From: Actinotignum urinale DSM 15805
GTDB lineage: Bacteria; Actinomycetota; Actinomycetes; Actinomycetales; Actinomycetaceae
Direction of reading: 5' to 3'
Length of the DNA stretch: 64,000 bases
NCBI RefSeq assembly: GCF_000420445.1
Contig: NZ_ATUY01000001.1
Span: 248,001 to 312,000 of the forward strand
The position numbers were made by a program, and so were the translations under genes. Each line of letters begins with the position of its first letter. Position 1 is the stretch's first letter. This document shows, piece by piece, positions 1-9,296 of this stretch. The notes beneath the pieces were generated by a model. It was not told the origin of the DNA. It made no database searches and worked only from the letters and a program-made list of their open reading frames with translations.

Positions 1-262
1 CAAGCCCGAAGCGTTCTTCCACATCTTCCGGGCTAACATATGCTTCGCTCACGCTCGGGAATGCGTCGAAAACATCTCGCAATGGCGTATCGTGGACGAC
101 TACATCGTACCCATCAACATCGAGGCCATCTTCTTTCCACTGGATGTAGGATTCAGAAACCCATTCTTTTGCATCTTTGCCATTTCGGCGCACAAAAATC
201 AATCCGTAGACCCCGATAACGGAGCCCAGGATTGCCAATGATGCAATGATAATAAGAAGCAC
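1..262 (-). CDS. Small single-pass membrane protein, 3' end beyond window
   Basis: An open frame runs leftwards from a GTG at 262 to the window edge without a stop (87 codons visible). The first 20 or so residues after the start are strongly hydrophobic (LLIIIASLAILGSVIGVYG), followed by two arginines and a soluble, acidic stretch, so the protein looks like an N-terminally anchored membrane protein with a cytoplasmic domain. A GGAG lies 11 bases upstream of the GTG. It is divergent from the dehydrogenase that begins at 453, with about 190 bases between them. I do not recognise the family and the C-terminus is not visible. Confidence 0.6.
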   Translation of the reverse strand, partial: MLLIIIASLAILGSVIGVYGLIFVRRNGKDAKEWVSESYIQWKEDGLDVDGYDVVVHDTPLRDVFDAFPSVSEAYVSPEDVEERFGL

Positions 263-452
263 CTAACTATTATCTCCATTTTCCTTAAAAAATTCCACGC
301 AAACACACACTGCAATCAAAGTGTTACCTACAGCAACTTCTGCGCCACTTGTGGAGACCTTAGCTATACGCGCCATACGTCTAAAATCCCCTCACATCGA
401 CACTCCGAGTAGACTAAAGGTGACCTTTCCCAACACAATCAAAGGAGAATGT

Positions 453-1199
453 ATGTTGCTCGAAAATAAGGTTGCTCTCATCACCGGCGCCGGCTCAGGA
501 TTCGGCAAAGCCACCTCACTTCTTTTTGCGTCGGAAGGCGCGCGTGTTGCCGTCGTCGATATTGATAAAAATGCTGCCGAGGCCGTTGTAAAAGAAATTA
601 CGGATAAGGGTGGCGCGGCTATCGCCATTGCTGCGAATGTATCGAAGGACGACGATGTTCGGGTTGCCGTTGAAGCGACCGTTGCTGAATTTGGTCAACT
701 CGACATCCTTTTCAATAATGCGGGCATTTACCGTTATGGTAACGCCGAGCAGACGAGCATACAGGACTGGCACGCCTCGGTTGAGGTCAATCTTTCCGGT
801 GTTTTCTATGGGATTAAGCACGCGATTGAGCACCTAAAGAAAACTCACGGGAACATTATTTCTACCGCGTCGGCTGGCGGGATTATTGGTTTCCCCTCAG
901 CTGTTTCTTACGCCGCAACAAAGGGTGGGGTGATTTCCTTAACGCGCGCCGTGGCTGTTGACTACGCGGCGGACGGGGTGCGCTGTAATGCCATCGCTCC
1001 CGGAACCGGGGTAACCGGCATGACGGAAGGACTTCTCCAGGACAAGGCTGTTCTCGACGCTTTCCTCGCGCCCATTCCTATGAAGCGACTCGGCCAGCCG
1101 GACGATGTTGCTAGGGCTGCGCTCTTCCTCGCATCCGACCAGGCAAGCTATCTCACCGGCGTTGTTCTTCCCGTTGACGGCGGCTGGACGATGTCCTAA
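453..1199 (+). CDS. Short-chain dehydrogenase/reductase (SDR family)
   Basis: A classical SDR of 248 residues, the usual size. It has the Rossmann cofactor motif TGAGSGFG at residues 12-19, the NNAG motif near residue 90, and the catalytic YAATK with an upstream serine near 150. The acidic residue after the second strand (VVDID) suggests NAD rather than NADP use. The ATG at 453 was chosen because AAAGGAG sits five bases upstream and the usual N-terminal strand begins at once; an in-frame extension further upstream has no family support. The gene is monocistronic and converges on the amino-acid transporter operon. The substrate cannot be inferred. Confidence 0.88.
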   Translation: MLLENKVALITGAGSGFGKATSLLFASEGARVAVVDIDKNAAEAVVKEITDKGGAAIAIAANVSKDDDVRVAVEATVAEFGQLDILFNNAGIYRYGNAEQTSIQDWHASVEVNLSGVFYGIKHAIEHLKKTHGNIISTASAGGIIGFPSAVSYAATKGGVISLTRAVAVDYAADGVRCNAIAPGTGVTGMTEGLLQDKAVLDAFLAPIPMKRLGQPDDVARAALFLASDQASYLTGVVLPVDGGWTMS

Positions 1200-1220
1200 C
1201 CGCACGCAGTGAAACATTAT

Positions 1221-1260
1221 TTTTGTGGGGCGCTACTGATTAACGTAACGCCCCACAAAA
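1221..1260. terminator. Bidirectional terminator hairpin between convergent genes
   Basis: A perfect 12-bp inverted repeat: TTTTGTGGGGCG at 1221-1232 and its complement at 1249-1260, with a 16-base loop. It lies 21 bases after the dehydrogenase stop and about 100 bases after the end of the convergent ABC operon. The A/T-rich outer part of the stem can serve as the U tract in both directions. Confidence 0.7.
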
Positions 1261-1358
1261 GTTATTGTTGAAAAACGAGTGATTTACGAGATTTAATCAA
1301 CGGGGATGATTTTGATGGGGTCTATCGATGAAACAATGCAACCAGGACAACACGCCCT

Positions 1359-2096
1359 CTAAAATACAAACGTGTTGAGGAATTCGCGAGCGCGCGTGCT
1401 ACTCGGGTTCTCGAAAAACTCTTCGGGCGTGGCAGTTTCCACGATACGCCCACCGTCCATAAAAATAACTCGATCAGCAATCGCCCGAGCGAACGCCATT
1501 TCATGCGTCACCAACACCATTGTGAGCCCTTGTGCTGCAAGCTCTAACACCACATCCAAGACTTCACGCACCATTTCCGGGTCCAGCGACGCCGTGATTT
1601 CGTCAAGAAGTAGCACCTCAGGTTGCATCATTAACGCCCGAATAATAGCTATACGCTGTTTTTGCCCGCCACTCAGCTCGCGAGGCAAAGCCTTTTCCTT
1701 CTCGGCAAGCCCCACGCGTTCCAACAATGCCCGCGCACGAACCAGCGCCTCCTCTTTATCTGCATGAGCCACAACCTTCGGCCCCAACAGCAAATTATCT
1801 ATCACCTTCAAATGCGGGAACAGCTCATAGGACTGGAATACCATCCCGATTTTTTGGCGCACATCTTCCCATGTTGTGCCCGGATCGGTAATAGTAGTTC
1901 CGTTAAATTCAATCGTTCCGCCCTGAATGCTTTCCAAGCCGTTAATTGTGCGAAGCAACGTCGATTTTCCGCAACCGGAAGGCCCAATCACGGCAATCAC
2001 TTCACCTTTATTCACCTCAAAGCTCACGCCATCAAGCGCATTCGACACGCCATCATAGCTTTTCACAATATTATTGAGCTGTAGTACGGGTTTCAC
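1359..2096 (-). CDS. Polar amino-acid ABC transporter ATP-binding protein
   Basis: The cytoplasmic ATPase of a PAAT-type amino-acid importer (GlnQ/ArtP class), 245 residues. It shows Walker A GPSGCGKST, a Q-loop in the VFQSYELFP stretch, signature LSGGQKQR, Walker B VLLLDEIT and the switch histidine VTHE. The start is the GTG at 2096, preceded by CAGGAG; an in-frame extension to 2273 would run back over the upstream permease end and has no ATPase homology. It is the last of four genes (binding protein, permease, permease, ATPase), 46 bases after the second permease. Glutamine, arginine or cystine are all possible substrates. Confidence 0.9.
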   Translation of the reverse strand: MKPVLQLNNIVKSYDGVSNALDGVSFEVNKGEVIAVIGPSGCGKSTLLRTINGLESIQGGTIEFNGTTITDPGTTWEDVRQKIGMVFQSYELFPHLKVIDNLLLGPKVVAHADKEEALVRARALLERVGLAEKEKALPRELSGGQKQRIAIIRALMMQPEVLLLDEITASLDPEMVREVLDVVLELAAQGLTMVLVTHEMAFARAIADRVIFMDGGRIVETATPEEFFENPSSTRAREFLNTFVF

Positions 2097-2142
2097 TGTT
2101 AACTCCTGTATTGTTGCGGTTTCCTTTTTGTCAATTCTTTTT

Positions 2143-2994
2143 TCACAAAGCCCACCTTTTCTCCAACCGACGCGAAGCATAAGAAATCGGGAAACAGACA
2201 ATGAAATACAGGAAGAAAATCGCCCCGTAAATCCAGAGCCCCGCATCCGGGTGCGTAAAACGATTCGCGTCAATAATTTGTTGCCCCACCTTCAACACTT
2301 CCACAACACCTATAAGGACGACGAGGGACGTCGTCTTAATCATACGTGTCACAAGATTCACGGTTTGCGGAAGTAGCTGGCGCACCGCCTGTGGCAAAAT
2401 AACGTACCGCAGTTCTTGGCGTCGATTCATGCCAAGCGCCCGTGCGGACTGGAACTGATGCGCCGGTATGGACGTTAAAGCACCACGCACCAAATCCGAC
2501 ATTTCCGCACTCCCCCACAGGGTAAACACAATAACCGCGGCCACCTGCCCATCAAGATTAATTCCAGCGGTTCGGGTCAAATCGAAATAGACAAGGAAAA
2601 GAAGCACAAGGGGTGGCATAATCCGAATAAATTCAAGATACACTCGCCCAATAATATTGCTGATTTTCCCTCCATTAACGCGCCACGTACCCAACAGCAA
2701 CCCGAAAATAATGGACAACACCATAGAAATCAGCGCGATCTCCACCGAAACCCATAAACCTTCAAGGAGTCGCAGTATCGTATTCTGGTCAAGAAGAAGC
2801 TCCCATCCGGGACTTTGCTTGGAGCGCATCGGGTTATCCCCATCTGTGACGAAACGGATAACCTCATTGCTACTCGCGTTCGATAGCGTGCCAGCAGGCC
2901 CATGAACACCAATATTCCACAACACCGACTTCACGGACTCAGCAATATTCTCCGGAAAAACCGTCGCCACACTATTAAACACCAAGGCTTGCAT
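2143..2994 (-). CDS. Polar amino-acid ABC transporter permease
   Basis: A 283-residue inner-membrane permease of the HisM/GlnP type with the BPD_transp_1 fold. The ATPase-contacting loop (the EAA region) lies in the ARALGMNRRQELRYVILPQA stretch. About 70 residues before the first membrane segment are soluble, longer than usual for the family. The ATG at 2994 has GGAAAGGAGGG upstream and overlaps the 3' end of the preceding permease by 20 bases, implying translational coupling. With its partner it would form the heterodimeric channel that the 1359-2096 ATPase drives. Confidence 0.9.
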   Translation of the reverse strand: MQALVFNSVATVFPENIAESVKSVLWNIGVHGPAGTLSNASSNEVIRFVTDGDNPMRSKQSPGWELLLDQNTILRLLEGLWVSVEIALISMVLSIIFGLLLGTWRVNGGKISNIIGRVYLEFIRIMPPLVLLFLVYFDLTRTAGINLDGQVAAVIVFTLWGSAEMSDLVRGALTSIPAHQFQSARALGMNRRQELRYVILPQAVRQLLPQTVNLVTRMIKTTSLVVLIGVVEVLKVGQQIIDANRFTHPDAGLWIYGAIFFLYFIVCFPISYASRRLEKRWAL

Positions 2995-3634
2995 AACGTG
3001 CCCTCCTTTCCAATCTGCCCGCAGCCAAAGAAATCGGTAGCAAAATCAGCAGGTAGTAAAAGACGAGGAGGAACAGAGCCTCTTGCGTATTGTAGGTGTT
3101 TCCGATTTGTTCTTTCGCCACATACACGAGATCAGGGAGAGCAATAATTGAGAACACCGACGTTTCCTTAATCAAGAAAATAACGTTGGCGCTCAACGCC
3201 GGAAGAGCGGTAGCAAAAGCCTGGGGTAACACAATGTAACGGAGCGTCTGGGTTGAGGTAAAGCCGAGAGCCAGCGCGTTTTCCTTTTGCGATACGGGAA
3301 CGGCGTCCAGGCCCGAGCGCAGAGCCTCAGCCATATAGGCGCCTCCCAGGAACGTCAGTCCAATAATGGCGCAGGTCGTCGAACTCCATGTGATACCTAT
3401 TTTGGGAAGTCCAAAATACAGGAAGAAAAGTTGCACAAGAAGGGGCGTATTGCGTGACAATTCCACATAAAGCGCGACGCATTGGCGGGCTATCTGCACA
3501 CGATAGTGTTGCACCGCCGCGCAAACAATCCCCACAATCATAGATAAGACGATTCCAATCACCCCGATAGTGAGCGTGAGCAACGCGGCCCAGCCATATA
3601 AAGGCAAGGAATCTCGAACAATATCCCAGTTCAC
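2975..3634 (-). CDS. Polar amino-acid ABC transporter permease
   Basis: The first permease of the operon, about 219 residues, the standard HisQ/GlnP length, with five hydrophobic segments and the coupling loop in ENALALGFTSTQTLRYIVLPQ. AGGAGGA precedes two adjacent candidate starts, TTG at 3637 and GTG at 3634; GTG is preferred because its spacing is workable. Its end overlaps the next permease. A repeat-rich segment of about 200 bases separates it from the binding-protein gene, which may lower expression of the membrane genes relative to the binding protein. Confidence 0.9.
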   Translation of the reverse strand: MNWDIVRDSLPLYGWAALLTLTIGVIGIVLSMIVGIVCAAVQHYRVQIARQCVALYVELSRNTPLLVQLFFLYFGLPKIGITWSSTTCAIIGLTFLGGAYMAEALRSGLDAVPVSQKENALALGFTSTQTLRYIVLPQAFATALPALSANVIFLIKETSVFSIIALPDLVYVAKEQIGNTYNTQEALFLLVFYYLLILLPISLAAGRLERRARYASLGV

Positions 3635-3655
3635 CAATCCTCCTCATTTTTCCGG

Positions 3656-3842
3656 CGCACCCCGGGGCCGGGTTTCCCCACACATCTATTACACACATTT
3701 TTTTTCGACGCGCCCCGGGGCCGATTACCCACAAACATTTTCCGGCGAGCGCCGCTCCGGCCACCCTGCCCCACAGCAAGTGTTACCGAATACATGCGAA
3801 ACGCACTGTTGCTGAGAGGCCGGCCACCCAGCCCCACAGCAA
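3656..3842. repeat. Two families of direct repeats inside the amino-acid transporter operon
   Basis: Copies of a 23-base unit lie at 3757-3779 and 3820-3842, 22 of 23 bases identical (minus-strand core TTGCTGTGGGGC). A second pair shares CCCCGGGGCC at about 3659 and 3713 together with flanking C/A-rich bases, giving a period of roughly 50 bases. One 23-mer also makes a hairpin with GTTGCTG and CAGCAAC arms. The block lies directly after the stop codon of the binding-protein gene. Confidence 0.75.
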
Positions 3843-3851
3843 CAATTACTC

Positions 3852-4739
3852 CTATTTCGTGACGACCCCGCCCTCAACAACGAGTTCGTCGGGATTAACG
3901 GCCGTGCCGTACACCGGCTTAAGCGTCTTTTCGTAGTTTTTATGGAAGAAGTTTTCCTTACCCAAGGTGACAAGGTGATTGTTAATCCAGTCCTTGAGGT
4001 TGGTATTTCCCTTCGCAACAGCGGCCGCAATGGTGTCCGGGGTGCCGAAGCTCGGAATGGATGTAGTGAACCCGGGGTTATTTCCCGCCCACGCAAGAGC
4101 TTCCGTATTATCCGTTACCCACGCATCGCCTCGCTTATCGCTCAACGCGGAGGTCACTTCCGTATACTGTTCAAACTTTTGAGCCTTCACCTCGGGAAGA
4201 TTCTTGGAAAGATAGGTGTCTGCCGTCGTACCTTTAACAATAATAACCTTGCGGTCCTTCAAATCTTTCGGATCTTTCACCTGGTTATCGGTCGGAGAAA
4301 CAACGCCTAAGGAAACCTTCATGTAGGGGTTCGCAAAATCAACTTTTTCCGCACGTTCCGGGGTGACGGTGAAGTTGGCGAGAATAATATCGACCTTATT
4401 CGTTTCCAAGAATTCCACGCGGGAGGCCGCCTCAACGGGAACATATTCGACCTTCACGCCCAAATCTTTGGCAATCCTGTTGCCGTATTCAATATCGTAA
4501 CCTGCGTAATTTCCTTTATTGTCGACGTACCCGAAGGGAGCTTTATCGGAAAACACACCGATTTTAATGGTTCCCGCTTTTTTAATTTCTTCGACGGTGC
4601 GCGTTTTTCCAAGGGAGGCCGTCCCCGCTTTACCGTCACCCGCGCCCGACGCGTTCCCGGCTTTTGAGCAACCAACAAGAACCAAGGCTAGGGCGAGAAC
4701 GATGCCGATAATAACCGAATATGCACGTTTGGAGAACAT
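3852..4739 (-). CDS. Amino-acid ABC transporter substrate-binding lipoprotein
   Basis: A 295-residue family 3 (SBP_bac_3) binding protein. It starts with a lipoprotein signal: a lysine/arginine n-region, a hydrophobic core and the lipobox LVGC, so it would be lipid-anchored outside the membrane. The mature part has the two-lobe pattern, including GTIKIGVFSDKAPFGYVD and the VDIILANFTVTPERAEKVDF hinge region. The ATG at 4739 has AAAGGA upstream and places the signal correctly; the longer in-frame reading would bury the signal peptide. It is the promoter-proximal gene of the importer operon. Confidence 0.92.
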   Translation of the reverse strand: MFSKRAYSVIIGIVLALALVLVGCSKAGNASGAGDGKAGTASLGKTRTVEEIKKAGTIKIGVFSDKAPFGYVDNKGNYAGYDIEYGNRIAKDLGVKVEYVPVEAASRVEFLETNKVDIILANFTVTPERAEKVDFANPYMKVSLGVVSPTDNQVKDPKDLKDRKVIIVKGTTADTYLSKNLPEVKAQKFEQYTEVTSALSDKRGDAWVTDNTEALAWAGNNPGFTTSIPSFGTPDTIAAAVAKGNTNLKDWINNHLVTLGKENFFHKNYEKTLKPVYGTAVNPDELVVEGGVVTK

Positions 4740-4871
4740 ATTTTTCCTTTTCTTTATGTGGGTGTGAACCCGTGGTGATGTGAATGAATCTTGTGTGGTG
4801 GGCGTCCCTTGTGGGATGTCCTCCATATGGGTGATTTCGCAAAAACCGTTTCCTGTGGCGTAACCTGACAC

Positions 4872-5264
4872 GCCCTAAAAAAGTTGTGGTTTGCTGAAAA
4901 ATGAGAGGCAGATTTAGAAACGATGCTCGCTATTAGCCTCATGTGGGGAAAACGACGTATGTTTTGCGTCTACTTGTGCGATAAACTTCGCTACACGATA
5001 TGAAAGGGAGGCTATTTTAATGGTGCCTCATGGAAATCCGTATTATGCCAAAACGAGGTTGTGGCTATATTTTTAGCGACAACAGACGGAACAACACATA
5101 CAGCTCATGACCATCGCAGTAAGAGCACATGCGAAGCAATACTGTGTGTTTTTCTTTTCCATGCCTTAAACTGTAACCTAAATTCTCACCACATGGATTT
5201 TTTTGTCCGCTTTGTGAACACAGCGTCAGATATATTATTTTCGACGACGGTATGCGCTTCGTCG
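4872..5264. other. Intergenic region upstream of the transporter operon
   Basis: About 390 bases between the importer operon, which reads left, and the terminator assigned to smc. Besides the 18-codon frame at 5020-5076 I see only an A/T-rich stretch and a short inverted repeat starting at 5241 (TCGACGA/TCGTCGA). The importer promoter should be here but I could not fix its hexamers. Confidence 0.4.
5020..5076 (+). CDS. Possible 18-residue peptide ORF
   Basis: An ATG at 5020 is preceded by AAAGGGAGG at an eight-base spacing, one of the better ribosome binding sites in the window, and opens a frame of only 18 codons ending in TAG (MVPHGNPYYAKTRLWLYF). The peptide is basic and aromatic-rich. 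No gene follows on this strand, so it is not an obvious leader peptide. It may be chance. Confidence 0.25.
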   Translation: MVPHGNPYYAKTRLWLYF

Positions 5265-5296
5265 AAAAAAGATTCGGGCCTGGTGATATAGGCCCG
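5265..5296 (-). terminator. Rho-independent terminator downstream of smc
   Basis: On the minus strand a CGGGCC/GGCCCG stem (arms at 5291-5296 and 5275-5280, ten-base loop) is followed by AAT, C and six T (complement of 5265-5270). It lies about 190 bases beyond the smc stop and fits as its terminator. Confidence 0.65.
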
Positions 5297-5481
5297 CGCA
5301 GCCACAAACATTACATAAGACCACAAATTCTTGAGCGCTAACCCGTCAACTGCTCAGCAATAACCCACGAACTTCTGGGCAAATACACGCTTCTAGACAA
5401 GTGCATGACCACATTTCCACTCTAATAGCACACCCCGCCACAAAAATGCGCAAAATGTGCAAACAGCACGAAAATACACAA

Positions 5482-8400
5482 CTAGGCTAAATCCGACATT
5501 TTTTGGGAAATCACCGATGTTACGCCCTTTTCACGCATAGACACCCCATAGAGAACATCCGCAATTTCCATGGTTCGCTGCTGGTGAGTAATCACCAAAA
5601 GCTGCGCGCTTTGTTGCAGATCCTTGAAAATATCCAGCAAACGTGAAAGATTCACGTCGTCCAAGGCCGCTTCAACCTCATCCAAAACGTAGAACGGTGA
5701 AGGACGCGCCATAAAAATCGACACGAGGAAAGCAATAGCCGTCAACGAGCGTTCCCCGCCCGACAGCAAAGATAACCGCTTCACTTTCTTTCCCGGCGGG
5801 CGCGCCTCAATTTCGATACCCGTCGTCAATACGGAATCGGGTTCCGTCATTACAAGTTTTCCGTGCCCTCCCGGGAAAAGGCGTTCAAAAACCTTACCGA
5901 ACTGCTGGGAGACGTCCCGGATAGCTGATTCCATCACCTGCGTTACTTTTGCATCCAACTCACGCACAATTTCCAGCAGATCCCTGCGCGATTTCTTCAT
6001 ATCCTCAAGCTGCCCGGAAACATAGTTGTGGCGTTCTTCCAAAGCTGCGTGCTCTTCGAGCGCGAGAGGATTAATTTTCCCGAGCCTGGCAAGCTGGCGT
6101 TGCGCTTTAGCCAGGCGCTCTTCCTGCTCCTTACGAACATACGGAACAGTTTCGCCTTCGGTGTCTGTTGGTACGGGAACCAGTGGCCCATATTCTTCGA
6201 CGATGGTGCGGGCGTTCATGCCTAGCTCGGCTTTCGCCGTCGTCTCCAACTGTTCGAGACGAACTTTAAGTTCTGCCAACATCAGTTCACGACGGTGTGT
6301 GGAATCTGCGAGCTCGCGTTCTTCCTTCGTCAACTCCGCTATTCTTACCTGGATGGTGTTCTGCTGAGCCTTAAGAATCCCCATCTCCGTTTCGGCATCT
6401 GTTCGTTCCTGGGTAAGGGCTTCACGCAGACGATGGGCAAGATTCAAGGCCTGGCGTGCTCGTTCCTCAACTTTAAGCGCTTCTTCTCTAGCTTTACTTG
6501 CACGCTTGGCACTGCGCACTTCACGCTCTAAACGTTCTTCTTCCGAACGCGCTCGCCGATCCAAAGAATCCGCTTTACCCACGACGCTACGCAGGCGTTC
6601 TTCTGCTGTTCGGACAGCAAGACGCGCCTGAGTTTCCGCCTCGCGTGCCTGGCGTGCAGCGGTTCGAGCAGGTTCACGACGCGATTCAAGTTTCGTCAAA
6701 TCCGCTTCCCACAGCGCGGGTTGGGCCGCGAGTTCTTCATGCTGTTGGCGAAGAGTCTCAAGCTCTTCAGAATGTGAAATTAGCTGTCCTTCAACATGCT
6801 GAGATCTTTGAGCAATACGATCCATATCTGCCTGTGCAGATCGCACGCTATCCCTGGCAGCACCCAACTGGGCTGTTATTGCGGCAAGTGCAGAATCGCG
6901 TTCCTTGAGCTTTGCACCCGTTACATCCTCACGGCTACGTGCATCCTGGAGGGCTTCCTCAGCCTGGCGTAAGGATTCTTCACATTCTTCCACCTCGGTT
7001 TGTGCATGGCGCTGGTTCTCTAAAGCATCCGTGTAGGCGCGCTGTGTAGCCAACACTGATTGGGCGGTAGCCTGCCCTCCGCTCACATCGTGTTGGGTAA
7101 GAACATCACCGTGTGATGTAACGACGCGAAGAGCGCCACATTCAACAAGCTCCCGAGCCACCTCTAGGCTGTGGCAGAGCACCGTCCCGGCAAGTTTCCC
7201 CGTAAAATCTGCACCATTTTTCCCGGAAATAACATCCGTTGCGCACACCGCCACATTATTCTCATTCTGTGAAAAACGGCTCAGCGCTCGTCGAGCGACA
7301 CTATCAAGAAAAGCACTGTGATCTTGCGAAGAATCTTTTGTGGATTCGCGGGCAACACCATTGAGAACCCACGCAGCCAACCGCCCGGTTTTCTGGCTGG
7401 CAGCCTGACGCAACATCTCAATACCATCATCAATATTTTCGACGACAACACCGCCAGCCAAACCAGCTAAAGCATTTTCCGCAGCCGCTTCCCAACCACG
7501 TTCGACATCAATAAAGTCTTTCACTGAACCTGTAGCCCGCTTGCGTGCCCAAGCATTAGCATCATTCGGTTCAATACTTTTTTCTAAGGTTCGCGCAACA
7601 GCCGTCAAACTCGCCACATTCTCTCGCGCCTGGCTGAGTTTCTTGCGGGCCTGGTGAACAACGTGATTCGCATGGATACGTTCCTGCGTGTTCTTCGCAT
7701 GTTCGGTAGCCAACACGTCCTCACCAGTTTCTCCCCCGCCGTGCCTCGCCACCTCCTCTTCGAGCTTCGCAACATTGTGTGATGCGTCCTCATGACGCTT
7801 CGACGCAACTTTTTCGTCGTCCCCTAACCGTGTTTTTTCTTCACGCAAAGCCTCCACACGGGACGTCGCAGCAGCAATTTTCCCCGCAACCCGTGCGGTA
7901 CGTTCACGATGTTCAGACTGTTGGCGAACCAGGCGCCCGTAAGCAACCGTAATATCACGTTCATTTTCCTCCGCAACACGCCGTGCTTGCGTTGCCTGCG
8001 TCAAAGCGTCCTGCGCCTCGGTTGCTCGCGCCTTTAAGCTTTCCTCTTCTTTGCGGGCGCGCTGGGCTCGTCGTCGATATTCCTCGGGAAGATCCGTCCC
8101 GGTTGGCTCCCCCACACGCGCAAGGCTCCGCGCACGTTCCGCCGCGAGCTGTTGCAAAGATCGGAAACGCTCCTCCAAACTTGCAATACGTTCCAAGGAC
8201 TGCCTCGAACGGGCAAGGAGAGGCTCCAAATCCGCCTGCCCCGCCAGCAGGGCATCCATCTCCTCCTGGGTTTCGCGCAAACCGCGCGCATTGCGTTCCT
8301 GAAGCTCCTTCAAACGCGCTTCATCATGCGAATCTGTTTCGAGGCGAGCGAACTGGCGGGCAATATCGTCGGCGAGGAGCCGCGCGCGGGCATCACGCTC

Positions 8401-9063
8401 CACAGCCTGAATCACCTGCGCTTTTCGGGCATTATCGGCCTGCCGTGCGAGGGGGCCTAGCTGGCGGCGAAGTTCAGTTGCGAGATCCTCAATACGTTGC
8501 AGCGTCCCCTTCATGTTCTCCAGCTTGCGCAACGCTTTTTCTTTACGACGACGGTGTTTGAGCACACCGGCAGCTTCCTCAATAATTCCGCGCCTGCCTT
8601 CCGGGGAAGAAGTGAGGACCTCGTCAAGGCGCCCCTGGCCGATAATGACATGCATTTCTTTGCCCATACCGGTGTCGCTCAGGAGTTCTTGGACGTCTAA
8701 AAGGCGCGCCTGATTGCCATTAATGGCGTATTCGCTACCCCCGTTGCGGAACAGGGTGCGTGTAATGGTGACTTCCGTGTAGTCGATGGGGAGGGTGGCG
8801 TCGCTATTGTCGATGGTGAGGGAAACTTCGGCGCGTCCAAGCGGGGAACGTGTGGCGGTTCCGGCGAAAATAACGTCGCTCATTTGGCCACCACGCAGGG
8901 TTTTTGCTCCCTGTTCTCCCATCACCCAGGCCAGGGCATCCACGACATTGGATTTTCCTGAGCCATTGGGGCCAACGATGGCGTTAATGCCCGGCTCGAA
9001 TTTCATCGTCGTCGAAGAGGCGAAAGATTTAAATCCACGCAAATTTAGCGATGTTAAATACAT
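5482..9063 (-). CDS. smc: Chromosome segregation protein SMC
   Basis: The condensin ATPase, 1193 residues, normal length. The N-terminal head has Walker A GPNGSGKSN near residue 35. Long arginine/glutamate-rich coiled coils run from roughly 170 to 500 and 660 to 1000, either side of a hinge. The C-terminal head carries the signature LSGGERS near residue 1100 and the Walker B VLDEVEAALDD. It dimerises at the hinge and works with ScpA/ScpB to organise the nucleoid. A GGAAGGAT site lies nine bases before the ATG. It stands alone, 230 bases after folC in the same direction; the commonly linked ftsY is not seen here. Confidence 0.97.
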   Translation of the reverse strand: MYLTSLNLRGFKSFASSTTMKFEPGINAIVGPNGSGKSNVVDALAWVMGEQGAKTLRGGQMSDVIFAGTATRSPLGRAEVSLTIDNSDATLPIDYTEVTITRTLFRNGGSEYAINGNQARLLDVQELLSDTGMGKEMHVIIGQGRLDEVLTSSPEGRRGIIEEAAGVLKHRRRKEKALRKLENMKGTLQRIEDLATELRRQLGPLARQADNARKAQVIQAVERDARARLLADDIARQFARLETDSHDEARLKELQERNARGLRETQEEMDALLAGQADLEPLLARSRQSLERIASLEERFRSLQQLAAERARSLARVGEPTGTDLPEEYRRRAQRARKEEESLKARATEAQDALTQATQARRVAEENERDITVAYGRLVRQQSEHRERTARVAGKIAAATSRVEALREEKTRLGDDEKVASKRHEDASHNVAKLEEEVARHGGGETGEDVLATEHAKNTQERIHANHVVHQARKKLSQARENVASLTAVARTLEKSIEPNDANAWARKRATGSVKDFIDVERGWEAAAENALAGLAGGVVVENIDDGIEMLRQAASQKTGRLAAWVLNGVARESTKDSSQDHSAFLDSVARRALSRFSQNENNVAVCATDVISGKNGADFTGKLAGTVLCHSLEVARELVECGALRVVTSHGDVLTQHDVSGGQATAQSVLATQRAYTDALENQRHAQTEVEECEESLRQAEEALQDARSREDVTGAKLKERDSALAAITAQLGAARDSVRSAQADMDRIAQRSQHVEGQLISHSEELETLRQQHEELAAQPALWEADLTKLESRREPARTAARQAREAETQARLAVRTAEERLRSVVGKADSLDRRARSEEERLEREVRSAKRASKAREEALKVEERARQALNLAHRLREALTQERTDAETEMGILKAQQNTIQVRIAELTKEERELADSTHRRELMLAELKVRLEQLETTAKAELGMNARTIVEEYGPLVPVPTDTEGETVPYVRKEQEERLAKAQRQLARLGKINPLALEEHAALEERHNYVSGQLEDMKKSRRDLLEIVRELDAKVTQVMESAIRDVSQQFGKVFERLFPGGHGKLVMTEPDSVLTTGIEIEARPPGKKVKRLSLLSGGERSLTAIAFLVSIFMARPSPFYVLDEVEAALDDVNLSRLLDIFKDLQQSAQLLVITHQQRTMEIADVLYGVSMREKGVTSVISQKMSDLA

Positions 9064-9296
9064 TCGGGATATCCTTCCGACAATGTTCGGCTCATTCCCG
9101 GCGGTCTTTTAGCGAAGGTGAAACGAGAGCTACGCGCGCATGTCACGAACATAGCTCGCTCACGGCGCATGTCCGATAATGGTTCGCCTATCCGAGACGA
9201 ATTCTTACACACCGTAACACACCCTTAGTAGCCTTGCGGTAACGCGACACACAATCGGAACCTGCCATCACACAACATAACGCACATATAGGCATC

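Noticed and set aside
321-452. 44-residue N-terminal extension of the first dehydrogenase
   Set aside because: The extension has no homology and a perfect ribosome site precedes the internal ATG at 453.
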